A DNA stretch of 64,000 bases from Woeseiaceae bacterium. Lineage in GTDB: Bacteria; Pseudomonadota; Gammaproteobacteria; Steroidobacterales; Woeseiaceae. The position numbers and the translations under genes were made by a program. The notes below the pieces were generated by a model. It saw nothing but the letters and a program-made list of their open reading frames with translations. It ran no database searches and was not told the origin of the DNA. The DNA lies in the NCBI GenBank assembly GCA_021773095.1, contig JAJFKR010000021.1:53693-117692 (forward strand), read 5' to 3'. Below, piece after piece: positions 9,314-17,955 of the stretch. Every line of letters begins with the position of its first letter. Position 1 is the first letter of the stretch.

Positions 9314-9826
9314 ATGCCGTTTTTCGCGCAAATATTGCCCCTGACTGGCCTGCTTATGTCCAGCTCATTGGCTGCCTCCGGCTGCGGCGAATTTGGGTCC
9401 TTGAAGACCGCGTTATTCGGTAGCCTTCAGACCACCGTAGACTGGCCAGGTTCCGAAATGATTTGCGAGAGCATGCAGCGACCGAATGGCGCAGGCATTC
9501 GATTGCGCTTCGCGGGGGATATCGCCGGTGAACGACTCGCGTTCATCATCGCGATTCCCGAACTGCAAAGGGGCGAAGCCGCTGCCGAACTACCCAGCAA
9601 TGTGACCGCTACCGTTGAGGGCAGCGGGCGTTTTTTCAGTACACCGAACCTCGACTCCTGCTGGACCGATGTCGATTCACAAACGCCCCTGCCGGGCGAC
9701 AACGACTCCTTCGCCATTTCCGGCACACTGTATTGTGTAGCACCCCTGGGTGAGCTGAACGGTGACGCGGCTGTATCGATCCCGGAGCTATCGTTTGCCA
9801 CGGTCGTCGGATGGGATAAAAAATGA
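9314..9826 (+). CDS. Secreted protein of unknown function
   Basis: I do not recognise this family. The 171-residue product begins with a signal peptide (hydrophobic stretch 4-25) followed by CGEF. The mature part is about 145 residues, with several cysteines, and looks beta-rich. The ATG at 9314 is preferred over an in-frame TTG at 9296 because it places the signal peptide at the very N-terminus. It overlaps the following DUF192 lipoprotein gene by 4 nt (ATGA), so the two are probably co-translated. Function unknown. Confidence 0.72.
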   Translation: MPFFAQILPLTGLLMSSSLAASGCGEFGSLKTALFGSLQTTVDWPGSEMICESMQRPNGAGIRLRFAGDIAGERLAFIIAIPELQRGEAAAELPSNVTATVEGSGRFFSTPNLDSCWTDVDSQTPLPGDNDSFAISGTLYCVAPLGELNGDAAVSIPELSFATVVGWDKK

Positions 9827-10320
9827 CACGTACTCTATCGATCGTTATCGCCGCCAGCGCGATACTCGCGAGCTTCACTTCCTGCCGCGCACCGGCGGAG
9901 ACCGAATCTGCCGGCGTCGCTTCGCTGGACCGTGTCTTCGACCGTGGCACATTGCTTATTGAGTCCGACGATGGCCTTAGTCACGAGTTCGATATCTACC
10001 TCGCACTGAATTTTGATCAGCAACGTCGTGGCCTGATGTTTGTTCGCAAGATGCCGGAAAACACCGGAATGTTGTTCGTTTATGAAGACAGCGACATGCA
10101 TTCCATGTGGATGAAGAACACTTACATTCCGCTGGACATGGTTTTCGCCCGGGCGGACGGCAGCGTCTCATCGGTCATACATGACACGCAGCCCTTGTCG
10201 CTAACCTCGCAAGGCTCGATTGAACCGGTCAACTACGTACTGGAATTGAACGCGGGCACTGCGAGGCGGCTTAAAATCGGGCGAAAAAGCCGAATTTCCT
10301 GGGAACGTCTGAACGACTAG
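9823..10320 (+). CDS. DUF192 family lipoprotein
   Basis: A 165-residue protein with a lipoprotein signal (hydrophobic stretch, lipobox FTSC with Cys21) and a DUF192 domain showing the family features RGLMFVRKMPENTGMLF and MWMKNTYIPLDMVF. DUF192 proteins are small, compact, exported domains of unknown biochemical role, common in Proteobacteria. It is coupled to the upstream secreted protein by an ATGA overlap. It ends 5 nt before the convergent aminotransferase. Confidence 0.88.
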   Translation: MTRTLSIVIAASAILASFTSCRAPAETESAGVASLDRVFDRGTLLIESDDGLSHEFDIYLALNFDQQRRGLMFVRKMPENTGMLFVYEDSDMHSMWMKNTYIPLDMVFARADGSVSSVIHDTQPLSLTSQGSIEPVNYVLELNAGTARRLKIGRKSRISWERLND

Positions 10321-10325
10321 CCCCG

Positions 10326-11516
10326 CTATCCGCCTTGCAGCGTGGCGGCAATCGAGTCAGCAAGGTAGTTAACGTTGTCGGGCGTGATGCCGGCGACATT
10401 GATACGGCTGGAATCCACCATATAGACGCCGAATTCTTTCTTTAGTCCTGCGACCTGCTCCGCCGTGATCCCCAGAAAGCAGAACATGCCGGTGGCGCGC
10501 GCAAGATGTGAAAAGTCATGGTCCGGTGCTTTCCTGGCCAATGCATCGCCGAGCAGGCCTCGCATCTCAATAAGCCGCTCACGCATTGCAGCGAGCTCAG
10601 CAATCCATGCGCCGCGTAACTCGTCATCGCGGAGAATCAGACTGACGACCGCCGCGCCGTGATCCGGCGGTACCGAGTAAATCGTGCGAACGAGATTATT
10701 GACCTGACTGCCGACGATGTCGCGGGCTTCGCTGTCGGCAGCGAGCAAGGACAGGGTTCCAACCCGATCGCGATAAAGACCGAAATTCTTTGAGCAGGAA
10801 CTCGAAACCATCATCTCCGACACGCTGTCAGCCATGAGGCGTACCGGGTATGCATCACGGTCAAGACTTGCTACGAATCCCTGGTAGGCCATATCAATAA
10901 ACGGGACAAGACTGCGCTCGACCAAAACGTCGGTGACTGCCTGCCATTCATCAACGGTTAGATCCAGACCCGAGGGGTTATGACAGCAGGCGTGCAAAAG
11001 AACGAGGTCCCCCGCGGGGGCCGATCGCAAGGCAGCCAGCATCTCGTCGATCCTGATTACGTGATTTTTCGTGTCGTAATAGGGATACGGCTTCAGAGGA
11101 ACTCCGGCACCAGCGAGCAATGGCACGTGGTTAGCCCAGGTTGGCTCACTAACCCAGACGGACGCACCGGGCGTTGCTCGAAGAATCATCCCCGCAGCCA
11201 CTCGCAGCGAGCCGGATCCCCCCGGTGTCTGAATCGTGGTCAGTCGTTCTTCGGGGCCGGCATCACCAAAAATGAGGAGTTGCATCGCAGCGTTGAAATC
11301 TGCCGCGCCCGCGGTACCGATATAGGCTTTCGATTCTTGCTGGTCGACCAGCATCTGCTCAGCGCGCTTTACAACGTCGAGTACCGGCGTCTTACCCTCT
11401 ACCGTCCGATAAACGCCAACGCCAAGATCGATCTTTTCCGCGCGCGGGTCGTTTCTGTATTCCGCGATCAAGCCGAGAATTGCATCCGCTTGCGCCGCCT
11501 GCAGTGATTCGAACAA
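10326..11516 (-). CDS. Aromatic amino acid / aspartate aminotransferase
   Basis: A class I PLP-dependent aminotransferase of the AspC/TyrB type, about 396 residues. The PLP lysine lies in SCSKNFGLYRDR, and the family motifs HACCHNPSG and RINVAGI near the C-terminus are present. The family interconverts aspartate or aromatic amino acids and their 2-oxo acids. I place the start at a TTG (11516) that begins the conserved LFESLQ N-terminus and has GGAG about 8 nt upstream. The longer GTG reading (11573) would start beside the T-run of a terminator and adds residues the family lacks. AspC versus TyrB cannot be decided from sequence alone. Confidence 0.88.
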   Translation of the reverse strand: MFESLQAAQADAILGLIAEYRNDPRAEKIDLGVGVYRTVEGKTPVLDVVKRAEQMLVDQQESKAYIGTAGAADFNAAMQLLIFGDAGPEERLTTIQTPGGSGSLRVAAGMILRATPGASVWVSEPTWANHVPLLAGAGVPLKPYPYYDTKNHVIRIDEMLAALRSAPAGDLVLLHACCHNPSGLDLTVDEWQAVTDVLVERSLVPFIDMAYQGFVASLDRDAYPVRLMADSVSEMMVSSSCSKNFGLYRDRVGTLSLLAADSEARDIVGSQVNNLVRTIYSVPPDHGAAVVSLILRDDELRGAWIAELAAMRERLIEMRGLLGDALARKAPDHDFSHLARATGMFCFLGITAEQVAGLKKEFGVYMVDSSRINVAGITPDNVNYLADSIAATLQGG

Positions 11517-11575
11517 GGTCTGTCTCCACTCTGGCAAGAGTTTGTCGTGCCCACAGCCGCGCATTGTACACACAA

Positions 11576-11601
11576 AAACGCCGGCTCAACGGCCGGCGTT
11601 T
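11576..11601 (-). terminator. Rho-independent terminator downstream of the HiPIP gene
   Basis: A perfect inverted repeat: ACGCCGGC, loop TCAACG, GCCGGCGT, extended by two A-T pairs on each side. Read on the minus strand, the stem is followed by a run of T. It lies 23 nt after the HiPIP stop codon and upstream of the aminotransferase start, so it separates the two minus-strand genes. Confidence 0.85.
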
Positions 11602-11624
11602 CAGCTTACGTCTGTTACCAAGAA

Positions 11625-11948
11625 TCAGCCTTTCGGTGCCCAAACAGAACACCAGCCGGCGGCGGCAACGGACTTGCCCGGGAAGATCTGGCAGGGACGC
11701 CATGCGTCACCGTCAGTACCCTGAAGCAACGCACAGTTCAGGCAAGTCTGGTCTGCGGCAGGGTTCGTGCGCGATGCGGCATCAACAGTCGAAGCATCGT
11801 GCGTGTACTTCATAGCCTGTGCCATCGGATCGTCTTCCGCTACATGCGGTAATTCTTCGGCACGTGCTTCACGGCCAGATTGTGCGAAGTAACCAGCAGC
11901 CGCTACGGCTGAGAGTTGAATAAATTTACGACGTGGAATTGTGCTCAA
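11625..11948 (-). CDS. High-potential iron-sulfur protein (HiPIP), Tat-exported
   Basis: A 107-residue periplasmic electron carrier. The N-terminus carries a twin-arginine signal (RRKFIQL, residues 6-12, then a hydrophobic stretch and an ARA cleavage site near 30). Four cysteines, Cys69, Cys72, Cys86 and Cys100, match the [4Fe-4S] spacing of HiPIPs, with the usual aromatic residues around them. HiPIPs carry electrons between membrane complexes and reductases or reaction centres. It is transcribed away from the formate dehydrogenase operon across a 173-nt gap containing a Fur-like box. Confidence 0.93.
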   Translation of the reverse strand: MSTIPRRKFIQLSAVAAAGYFAQSGREARAEELPHVAEDDPMAQAMKYTHDASTVDAASRTNPAADQTCLNCALLQGTDGDAWRPCQIFPGKSVAAAGWCSVWAPKG

Positions 11949-12042
11949 CGGAGTCTCCTAGTTTAATGTAGCTCGGCGCGCATTCTAACCAAGTTTTATG
12001 AACGCCAGCACAACGGATAGCTGCATGAAATCACTGGGGTTT

Positions 12043-12057
12043 TGAGAACGATTCTCA
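12043..12057. promoter_or_regulatory. Fur-box-like palindrome between HiPIP and fdhD
   Basis: TGAGAACGATTCTCA is an inverted repeat with 6-nt arms and a 3-nt centre. It matches the 7-1-7 Fur consensus TGATAATGATTATCA at all but three positions. It lies 64 nt before the fdhD ATG and about 95 nt before the HiPIP start, so it could control either or both. A TATACT -10-like hexamer is at 12086-12091. The assignment rests on sequence pattern only. Confidence 0.55.
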
Positions 12058-12121
12058 TTGCGGTCTACAACCCGCGTCACTAGGATATACTGCGTGCCCC
12101 CCATACCGACTCGAAGCCAAG

Positions 12122-12979
12122 ATGACTGCCAGCAGCCGCGCCGTTAGTGTGCAAAAAATCAGTGGTGATTCCGCGAATTCTCTGCGACGAGATTCTGTCG
12201 ATGATCACGTTGCGATCGAGGAACCTTTGGAAATCCGCCTGGGTTATTCGACACCCGATGGCCGCACTGCGCGCAGTATTTCCATAACGATGCGAACGCC
12301 CGGCTTTGACCCTGAACTCGCAATCGGCTTCCTGCACTCGGAAAGCATCATTCAGAACGCCGACGATGTGTTGTCCGTCGAGCACAGCGGTCCGCCCGCT
12401 CCTGACACCGGCAGCAATAATATTATCCGCGTGGATCTTGCCTCGCACATTGCCGTCGATCTTGACCGCTTGCAACGCCATTTCTATACGACGTCGAGCT
12501 GTGGCGTCTGTGGCAAGTCATCGCTGGAGGCGTTGCGCATTACAGCGGCCGAACCACTCCGCGGCAAGGAAGTCAGCTTTAGCAAAGACGTCTTGATCGC
12601 AATGCCGGGTGCGCTACGAAATCGGCAGCAAACCTTTGAACAAACCGGGGGTCTGCATGCGGCCGCCGCGTTCAATTCACAAGGCGAAATCATCGTCGTT
12701 CATGAAGACGTTGGCCGTCACAATGCCGTCGATAAGGTCATCGGCGCGTTGCTGTTGCAAAATTTGCTGCCCGCGAGTGACCTTGGCCTGATAGTCTCGG
12801 GCCGAGCGAGTTTCGAGCTCATGCAAAAAACGCTGATCGCTGGCATCCCTTTGCTCGCAGCCGTCAGCGCACCGTCCAGTCTCGCAGTACAATTGGCGAA
12901 CGAATTTAACATTTCGCTGGTCGGCTTTCTGCGTGACAACACTTTTAATATTTACTCCGCCGGGGAACGTATCGCCTGA
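12122..12979 (+). CDS. fdhD: Formate dehydrogenase accessory sulfurtransferase FdhD
   Basis: A 285-residue FdhD-family protein. FdhD transfers sulfur from a cysteine desulfurase to the molybdenum bis-MGD cofactor, which formate dehydrogenases need for activity. The essential cysteine pair is Cys127-x-x-Cys130 in SSCGVCGKSS, and the VHEDVGRHNAVDKVIG segment is intact. It is the first gene of a four-gene operon and overlaps fdsG by 1 nt. In other fds operons fdhD is usually at the end (fdsGBACD), so first position is a variant order. Confidence 0.95.
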   Translation: MTASSRAVSVQKISGDSANSLRRDSVDDHVAIEEPLEIRLGYSTPDGRTARSISITMRTPGFDPELAIGFLHSESIIQNADDVLSVEHSGPPAPDTGSNNIIRVDLASHIAVDLDRLQRHFYTTSSCGVCGKSSLEALRITAAEPLRGKEVSFSKDVLIAMPGALRNRQQTFEQTGGLHAAAAFNSQGEIIVVHEDVGRHNAVDKVIGALLLQNLLPASDLGLIVSGRASFELMQKTLIAGIPLLAAVSAPSSLAVQLANEFNISLVGFLRDNTFNIYSAGERIA

Positions 12980-13443
12980 TGGCCAACATGACTAGAACGA
13001 CGATCAGCGAGATTATTGCTGAATTCGACACCAGGCCCGAGATGCTGGTGCAAATCCTGCAACGCATCGTTTCACGCTGCGGCTGGGTGCCACCGGAAAC
13101 GATTCGTCAGCTCGCCGATGAGCTCAATCTGTCACGCGCGGATGTGCACGGTGTCGTCGAGTATTACCACGATTTCAGAACCGAAGAGCCGGGCGAACAT
13201 ATCGTAAAAATTTGCCAGGCCGAAGCCTGTCAGGCTATGGGTAGTCGCAAACTAACCGAGCACGCCACCAGGACGCTGGCGATGAGCCTGCACGATACCG
13301 CGAACGACGTCACCCTCGAGCCGGTGTATTGCCTTGGCAATTGCGCCTGCTCACCGGCCGTGATGATTGATGGCAAGACTTACGGCCGGGTCGACGAAGC
13401 TCGATTCGACGCACTTCTCGACGCAATGCGGGGGAGCGACTAG
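12979..13443 (+). CDS. fdsG: NAD-dependent formate dehydrogenase gamma subunit (NuoE-like)
   Basis: A 154-residue thioredoxin-like [2Fe-2S] subunit homologous to complex I NuoE. Cluster ligands are Cys79 and Cys84 (CQAEAC) and Cys118 and Cys122 (CLGNC). In soluble formate dehydrogenases FdsG pairs with FdsB to form the diaphorase module that passes electrons to NAD+. It overlaps fdhD and fdsB by 1 nt each. The gene order identifies it as Fds rather than a complex I subunit. Confidence 0.93.
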   Translation: MANMTRTTISEIIAEFDTRPEMLVQILQRIVSRCGWVPPETIRQLADELNLSRADVHGVVEYYHDFRTEEPGEHIVKICQAEACQAMGSRKLTEHATRTLAMSLHDTANDVTLEPVYCLGNCACSPAVMIDGKTYGRVDEARFDALLDAMRGSD

Positions 13444-14990
13444 TGGCCAGGACTAAGATTTATGTGCCGCGAGAAACCGCCGCGGTCTCAGTCGGTGCCG
13501 ATGAGGTTGCGCTGGCTATTGCTCAGACCGCAAAGAAGACCGCGACAGACATTGAACTCATACGCAATGGCTCCTGGGGAGCGACCTGGCTGGAGCCGCT
13601 GGTTGAAGTCGAGGTAGACGGCACGCGCATCGCCTACGGAAATGTTGGTGCTGACGATGTCGCGGGGATGTTTGAGGCTGGCCTTATTAACGGCGGCGAA
13701 CACGAACGTCGCCTGGGGCCCATCGACGAAATTCCCTGGCTGATCAATCAGGATCGCTGGACGTTCTGGCGCTGCGGACTCATCAATCCCTTATCGATAG
13801 AAGATTTTGAGCTACACCAGGGTTTCAAAGCACTCGAAAAAGCGTTTGCCGACGGTGCCGAGGCTGTTCTGGAAACGGTGGCAGACTCCGGATTACGCGG
13901 TCGTGGCGGCGCCGGCTTTCCGACAGGCATCAAATGGCGAACCGTGGCTGACGCGCCGGGCGATCAAAAATACATCGCGTGCAATGCGGATGAAGGCGAC
14001 AGCGGCACTTTCTCGGATCGCATCCTCATGGAAGGCGATCCATTCGGCCTGATCGAAAGCATGGCGATTGCCGGGCTCGCCGTTGGCGCCAGCAAGGGCT
14101 ACATCTATTTGCGATCCGAGTATCCGCTGACTCATTCAATCTTGTCCCGCGCGATTGCCTCTGCGCGCGACGCGGGCTGGCTTGGTAACAACATCAAGGA
14201 CAGTGGCTTCGATTTCGATATCGAGCTGCATCTTGGAGCTGGCTCCTACGTTTGTGGCGAAGAAACGGCCATGCTCGAAAGTCTTGAGGGCAAGAAAGGC
14301 CTGGTACGCACCAAACCACCGCTACCGGCCATCAGCGGACTGTTCGGTGCCCCAACCGTCGTGAATAACGTTGTTACGCTGGCGTCGGTTGCAAACATTA
14401 TCAACCTGGGTGGTGAACGTTACGCGGCGATGGGGGTCGATCGTTCCAAGGGCACGCTCGCTTTTCAGCTGGCGGGAAATATCAAACGCGGTGGGCTGGT
14501 TGAAAAATCATTTGGTGTCACATTGCGCGAGCTGATTGAAGACTGGGGCGGTGGCACGGCCAGTGGACGGCCTGTAAAAGCCGTACAGGTTGGTGGCCCA
14601 CTCGGCGCGTATATTCCCGTCGAGCAACTCGACACGCCTATGGACTATGAAGCGTTTATCGAAATCGGTGCGATGATTGGACACGGCGGCATCGTCGTGT
14701 TCGACGACACGGCCGATATGGCCCGGCTGGCGCGATTCGCGATGGAGTTTTGCGCAATCGAGTCTTGTGGAAAATGCACGCCCTGCCGCATCGGATCAAC
14801 CCGTGGCGTGGAAATCATCGACAAGATGATTGGCGACGACAACAAGGGCGATCAGTACGACCTGCTGGTCGATTTATGCGACACCATGGAAGACGCTTCC
14901 TTGTGTGCCATGGGCGGAATGACCCCCTATCCGGTTAGAAGTGTTCTAAAATACTTCGCAGAAGACTTTGCGTCTTTCAAAGAGTCATAG
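13443..14990 (+). CDS. fdsB: NAD-dependent formate dehydrogenase beta subunit (NuoF-like)
   Basis: A 515-residue flavoprotein homologous to NuoF/HoxF. It has an N-terminal thioredoxin-like extension, the NADH/FMN-binding glycine-rich motif GRGGAGFPTG, and a C-terminal [4Fe-4S] motif CGKCTPCRIG with a later cysteine in SLCAMGG. It carries the FMN where electrons from formate reduce NAD+. The start is GTG overlapping the fdsG stop (TAGTG). fdsA follows after a 3-nt gap. Confidence 0.94.
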   Translation: MARTKIYVPRETAAVSVGADEVALAIAQTAKKTATDIELIRNGSWGATWLEPLVEVEVDGTRIAYGNVGADDVAGMFEAGLINGGEHERRLGPIDEIPWLINQDRWTFWRCGLINPLSIEDFELHQGFKALEKAFADGAEAVLETVADSGLRGRGGAGFPTGIKWRTVADAPGDQKYIACNADEGDSGTFSDRILMEGDPFGLIESMAIAGLAVGASKGYIYLRSEYPLTHSILSRAIASARDAGWLGNNIKDSGFDFDIELHLGAGSYVCGEETAMLESLEGKKGLVRTKPPLPAISGLFGAPTVVNNVVTLASVANIINLGGERYAAMGVDRSKGTLAFQLAGNIKRGGLVEKSFGVTLRELIEDWGGGTASGRPVKAVQVGGPLGAYIPVEQLDTPMDYEAFIEIGAMIGHGGIVVFDDTADMARLARFAMEFCAIESCGKCTPCRIGSTRGVEIIDKMIGDDNKGDQYDLLVDLCDTMEDASLCAMGGMTPYPVRSVLKYFAEDFASFKES

Positions 14991-14993
14991 ATT

Positions 14994-17831
14994 ATGAATA
15001 AAGTTTGCCAGGCCGATCTCGGTACCCCCGTCTCCCCCAGCACTGACACGGTGCAGGTAGAGATTGACGGCATGCCCGTGGCAGTTAGTGCCGGTTCGAG
15101 CATTTTACGTGCGGCCCGTGAGACTGGCGTCGACATCCCAAAACTTTGTGCTACCGACAGCCTCAAGCCCTTCGGTTCCTGCCGCATGTGCCTTGTTGAG
15201 ATCGAGGGCCGAAAGGGATATCCCGCGTCCTGCTCAACTCCGGTCGAAGCCGGCATGAAAATACGCACACAGACCAGTGAGCTGTCGAAGATCCGTCGCA
15301 ATGTCATGGAGCTCTATATCTCGGATCATCCGCTCGATTGCCTGACCTGCTCGGCGAATGGCGATTGCGAATTGCAGGACGTCGCCGGTGCGGTCGGTTT
15401 GCGCGATGTCCGTTACGGCTTCGACGGTGAGAATCATCTGGACGGCGGCGTCGACGCCAGCAATCCGTATTTTCAGTTCGATGCCAGTAAGTGCATCGTC
15501 TGCTCACGCTGCGTACGCGCCTGCGATGAAGTTCAGGGCACGTTTGCTCTGACGATCCAGGGCCGTGGATTTAATTCCAAAGTCTCGGCCGGAATTGACG
15601 AGGGTTTTCTCGATTCAGAATGTGTGTCTTGCGGCGCCTGTGTGCAGGCCTGCCCAACTGCGACACTCATGGAAAAGAGCATCGTCGATCACGGCCAGCC
15701 GGATCACAAAGTCATTACGACCTGCGCCTACTGTGGTGTCGGCTGCTCGTTTCAGGTGGAGATGAAAGGCGATCAGGTTGTCCGAATGACGCCCTACAAA
15801 GATGGCGAGGCCAATCATGGTCACTCCTGCGTGAAAGGTCGCTTTGCCTGGGGTTACGCGTCGCACAAGGACCGCGTCGTGAATCCGATGATTCGTGATA
15901 CCACGGACGATCCGTGGCGCGAGGTGAGCTGGGACCAGGCGATCCAGTACTCAGCAAAGCGATTTAAGGAAATTCAGAGCAAGTACGGCCGAAAATCGAT
16001 CGGCGGTATTACCTCATCGCGCTGCACGAACGAGGAAGTTTACGTCGTGCAAAAAATGGTTCGCGCCGCGTTCGAAAATAACAACGTCGATACCTGTGCT
16101 CGCGTCTGCCACTCTCCTACCGGCTATGGTCTGAATACCACGCTGGGCACGTCCGCGGGAACACAACCATTCGACAGCGTCATGGACACCGACGTGATGG
16201 TGGTTATCGGCGCGAATCCGACAGCCGCTCATCCGGTCTTCGCATCGCAGATGAAGCGTCGCTTGCGAGAGGGCGCCAAACTGATCGTTATTGACCCGCG
16301 TGAGATCGGGCTCGTTCGTTCAGCCCGCATTGCCGCGGAACACCATATCTCATTGTCGCCGGGCACCAATGTGCCGGTGATTAATGCTTTGGCGCATGTC
16401 ATTGTCAGCGAAGGTCTACTCGACGAAGAATACGTTCGCGAGCGCTGCGACCTTGAGTCGTTCGAAGCCTGGAAGGCAATGATCCTAAAGCCCGAGAACT
16501 CACCGGAAGAGGTGGCGATAGTCGCTGGCGTTGATGTCGAGACCCTTCGGGCCGCGGCACGCCTTTACGGTTCTGCAAAAAACGGTTCGATTTATTACGG
16601 CCTGGGCGTTACCGAACACAGCCAGGGATCAACAATGGTCATGGGCATGGCCAATCTGGCGATGGCCACTGGCAATATCGGCCGCTCCGGCGTCGGCGTT
16701 AACCCGTTACGTGGACAAAACAATGTGCAGGGTTCGTGCGATATGGGCTCCTTCCCGCACGAGCTGCCGGGCTACCGGCCGGTCTCCGGTGACGAGGTAC
16801 GAAATCAATTCGAAAAACACTGGGGCGTCACTCTCGACGCGGAACCCGGGTTTCGGATCCCCAACATGTTCGATGCCGCCTGTGCCGGTGAATTCAAGGG
16901 GATGTATATCCAGGGCGAGGATCTTGCTCAGTCCGATCCCAATACGCACCATGTTGAAGCCGCACTGAGCAATATGGAGTGCATTGTCGTACAGGATTTA
17001 TTCCTGAACGAGACCGCCAAGTTTGCGCACGTTTTTTTGCCGGGGACGTCATTTCTCGAGAAGGACGGCACGTTTACGAACGCGGAACGCCGCATCAACC
17101 GTGTACGACCCGTTATGCCGCCCCAACAGGGAAAGGATGAGTGGCAAATCACTCAGGACCTGGCTCAGGCAATGGGTTACAACATGGACTACAAGAGCTC
17201 CGCCGCCATCATGGATGAAATCGCAGAGCTCACGCCGGCCTTTAATAACGTCAGCTTTAAACTACTCGACGACATCGGCAGCGTGCAATGGCCGTGCAAC
17301 GAGGCCGCACCCGAAGGCACACCGATCATGCACATCGAACAATTTGTTCGCGGCAAGGGTCTGTTCGTCGAGACCGATTATGTACCGACGGAAGAAAAGA
17401 CGAATCGCAAATTCCCATTGCTATTAACAACGGGTCGCATTCTTTCTCAATACAACGTCGGCGCTCAAACCCGCCGCACCGAAAACAACAGATGGCACGC
17501 CGAAGATATTCTTGAGGTTCATCCACACGATGCTGAAACGCGCGGTGTGCGAGACGGTGAGCTTGTCTCGCTCGCGAGCCGTAAAGGCGACATCACTTTA
17601 CGCGCTCAAATCACGACTCGTGTAAAACCGGGCGTTGTTTATACAACCTTTCACAATCCCGAAACGGGTGCGAACGTTGTCACCACTGAATACAGTGACT
17701 GGGCGACCAGTTGTCCCGAGTACAAGGTTACCGCTGTGCAAATAGCACCGGCTACGCATCGCTCCGGCTGGCAGGACGAGTTTGCCGAGCGTGCCGGCAA
17801 ACAAGGCCATATTGCCGACACACCGGTTTAA
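14994..17831 (+). CDS. fdsA: NAD-dependent formate dehydrogenase alpha subunit (Mo-bis-MGD catalytic)
   Basis: A 945-residue catalytic subunit. The N-terminus is a [2Fe-2S] ferredoxin domain (cysteines in KLCATDS and GSCRMC), followed by a His-Cys ligated cluster region, two [4Fe-4S] ferredoxin repeats (CIVCSRCVRAC and CVSCGACVQAC), a further CAYCGVGC cluster motif and the molybdopterin domains. The Mo ligand is Cys372 in ARVCHSP, so this is a cysteine and not a selenocysteine enzyme. It oxidises formate to CO2 in the cytoplasm and may run in reverse. It is the last gene of the operon. Confidence 0.95.
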   Translation: MNKVCQADLGTPVSPSTDTVQVEIDGMPVAVSAGSSILRAARETGVDIPKLCATDSLKPFGSCRMCLVEIEGRKGYPASCSTPVEAGMKIRTQTSELSKIRRNVMELYISDHPLDCLTCSANGDCELQDVAGAVGLRDVRYGFDGENHLDGGVDASNPYFQFDASKCIVCSRCVRACDEVQGTFALTIQGRGFNSKVSAGIDEGFLDSECVSCGACVQACPTATLMEKSIVDHGQPDHKVITTCAYCGVGCSFQVEMKGDQVVRMTPYKDGEANHGHSCVKGRFAWGYASHKDRVVNPMIRDTTDDPWREVSWDQAIQYSAKRFKEIQSKYGRKSIGGITSSRCTNEEVYVVQKMVRAAFENNNVDTCARVCHSPTGYGLNTTLGTSAGTQPFDSVMDTDVMVVIGANPTAAHPVFASQMKRRLREGAKLIVIDPREIGLVRSARIAAEHHISLSPGTNVPVINALAHVIVSEGLLDEEYVRERCDLESFEAWKAMILKPENSPEEVAIVAGVDVETLRAAARLYGSAKNGSIYYGLGVTEHSQGSTMVMGMANLAMATGNIGRSGVGVNPLRGQNNVQGSCDMGSFPHELPGYRPVSGDEVRNQFEKHWGVTLDAEPGFRIPNMFDAACAGEFKGMYIQGEDLAQSDPNTHHVEAALSNMECIVVQDLFLNETAKFAHVFLPGTSFLEKDGTFTNAERRINRVRPVMPPQQGKDEWQITQDLAQAMGYNMDYKSSAAIMDEIAELTPAFNNVSFKLLDDIGSVQWPCNEAAPEGTPIMHIEQFVRGKGLFVETDYVPTEEKTNRKFPLLLTTGRILSQYNVGAQTRRTENNRWHAEDILEVHPHDAETRGVRDGELVSLASRKGDITLRAQITTRVKPGVVYTTFHNPETGANVVTTEYSDWATSCPEYKVTAVQIAPATHRSGWQDEFAERAGKQGHIADTPV

Positions 17832-17850
17832 TCGCGGGACCGCTGTGATC

Positions 17851-17946
17851 GTAGGAGCGCTCCCAGAGCGCGAAGCGTAGCGGCGGCCGTCAGGCCGCTC
17901 GAGATCATGACGCTGGCACAGGTCGCGGCCTGGGGGCCGCTCCTAC
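17851..17946. repeat. Inverted pair of REP-like palindromic repeats
   Basis: The unit starts GTAGGAGCGCTCCCAGAGCG at 17851 and is answered by the inverted unit ending GGGGGCCGCTCCTAC at 17946. Each half also contains internal GC-rich complementarity. GTAGGAGCG...CGCTCCTAC is the usual head of REP elements in several gammaproteobacteria, typically spread by a RAYT transposase. The pair lies between convergent fdsA and the small membrane gene and may also end transcription of both. Confidence 0.7.
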
Positions 17947-17955
17947 GCGGTTACG

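Noticed and set aside
12979..14990. Complex I nuoE/nuoF genes
   Set aside because: They are followed directly by an FdsA-type molybdenum subunit and preceded by fdhD, so they belong to formate dehydrogenase.
15940..16300. Selenocysteine (in-frame TGA) in the formate dehydrogenase
   Set aside because: The Mo-ligand codon is TGC (Cys372); there is no in-frame TGA or insertion hairpin.
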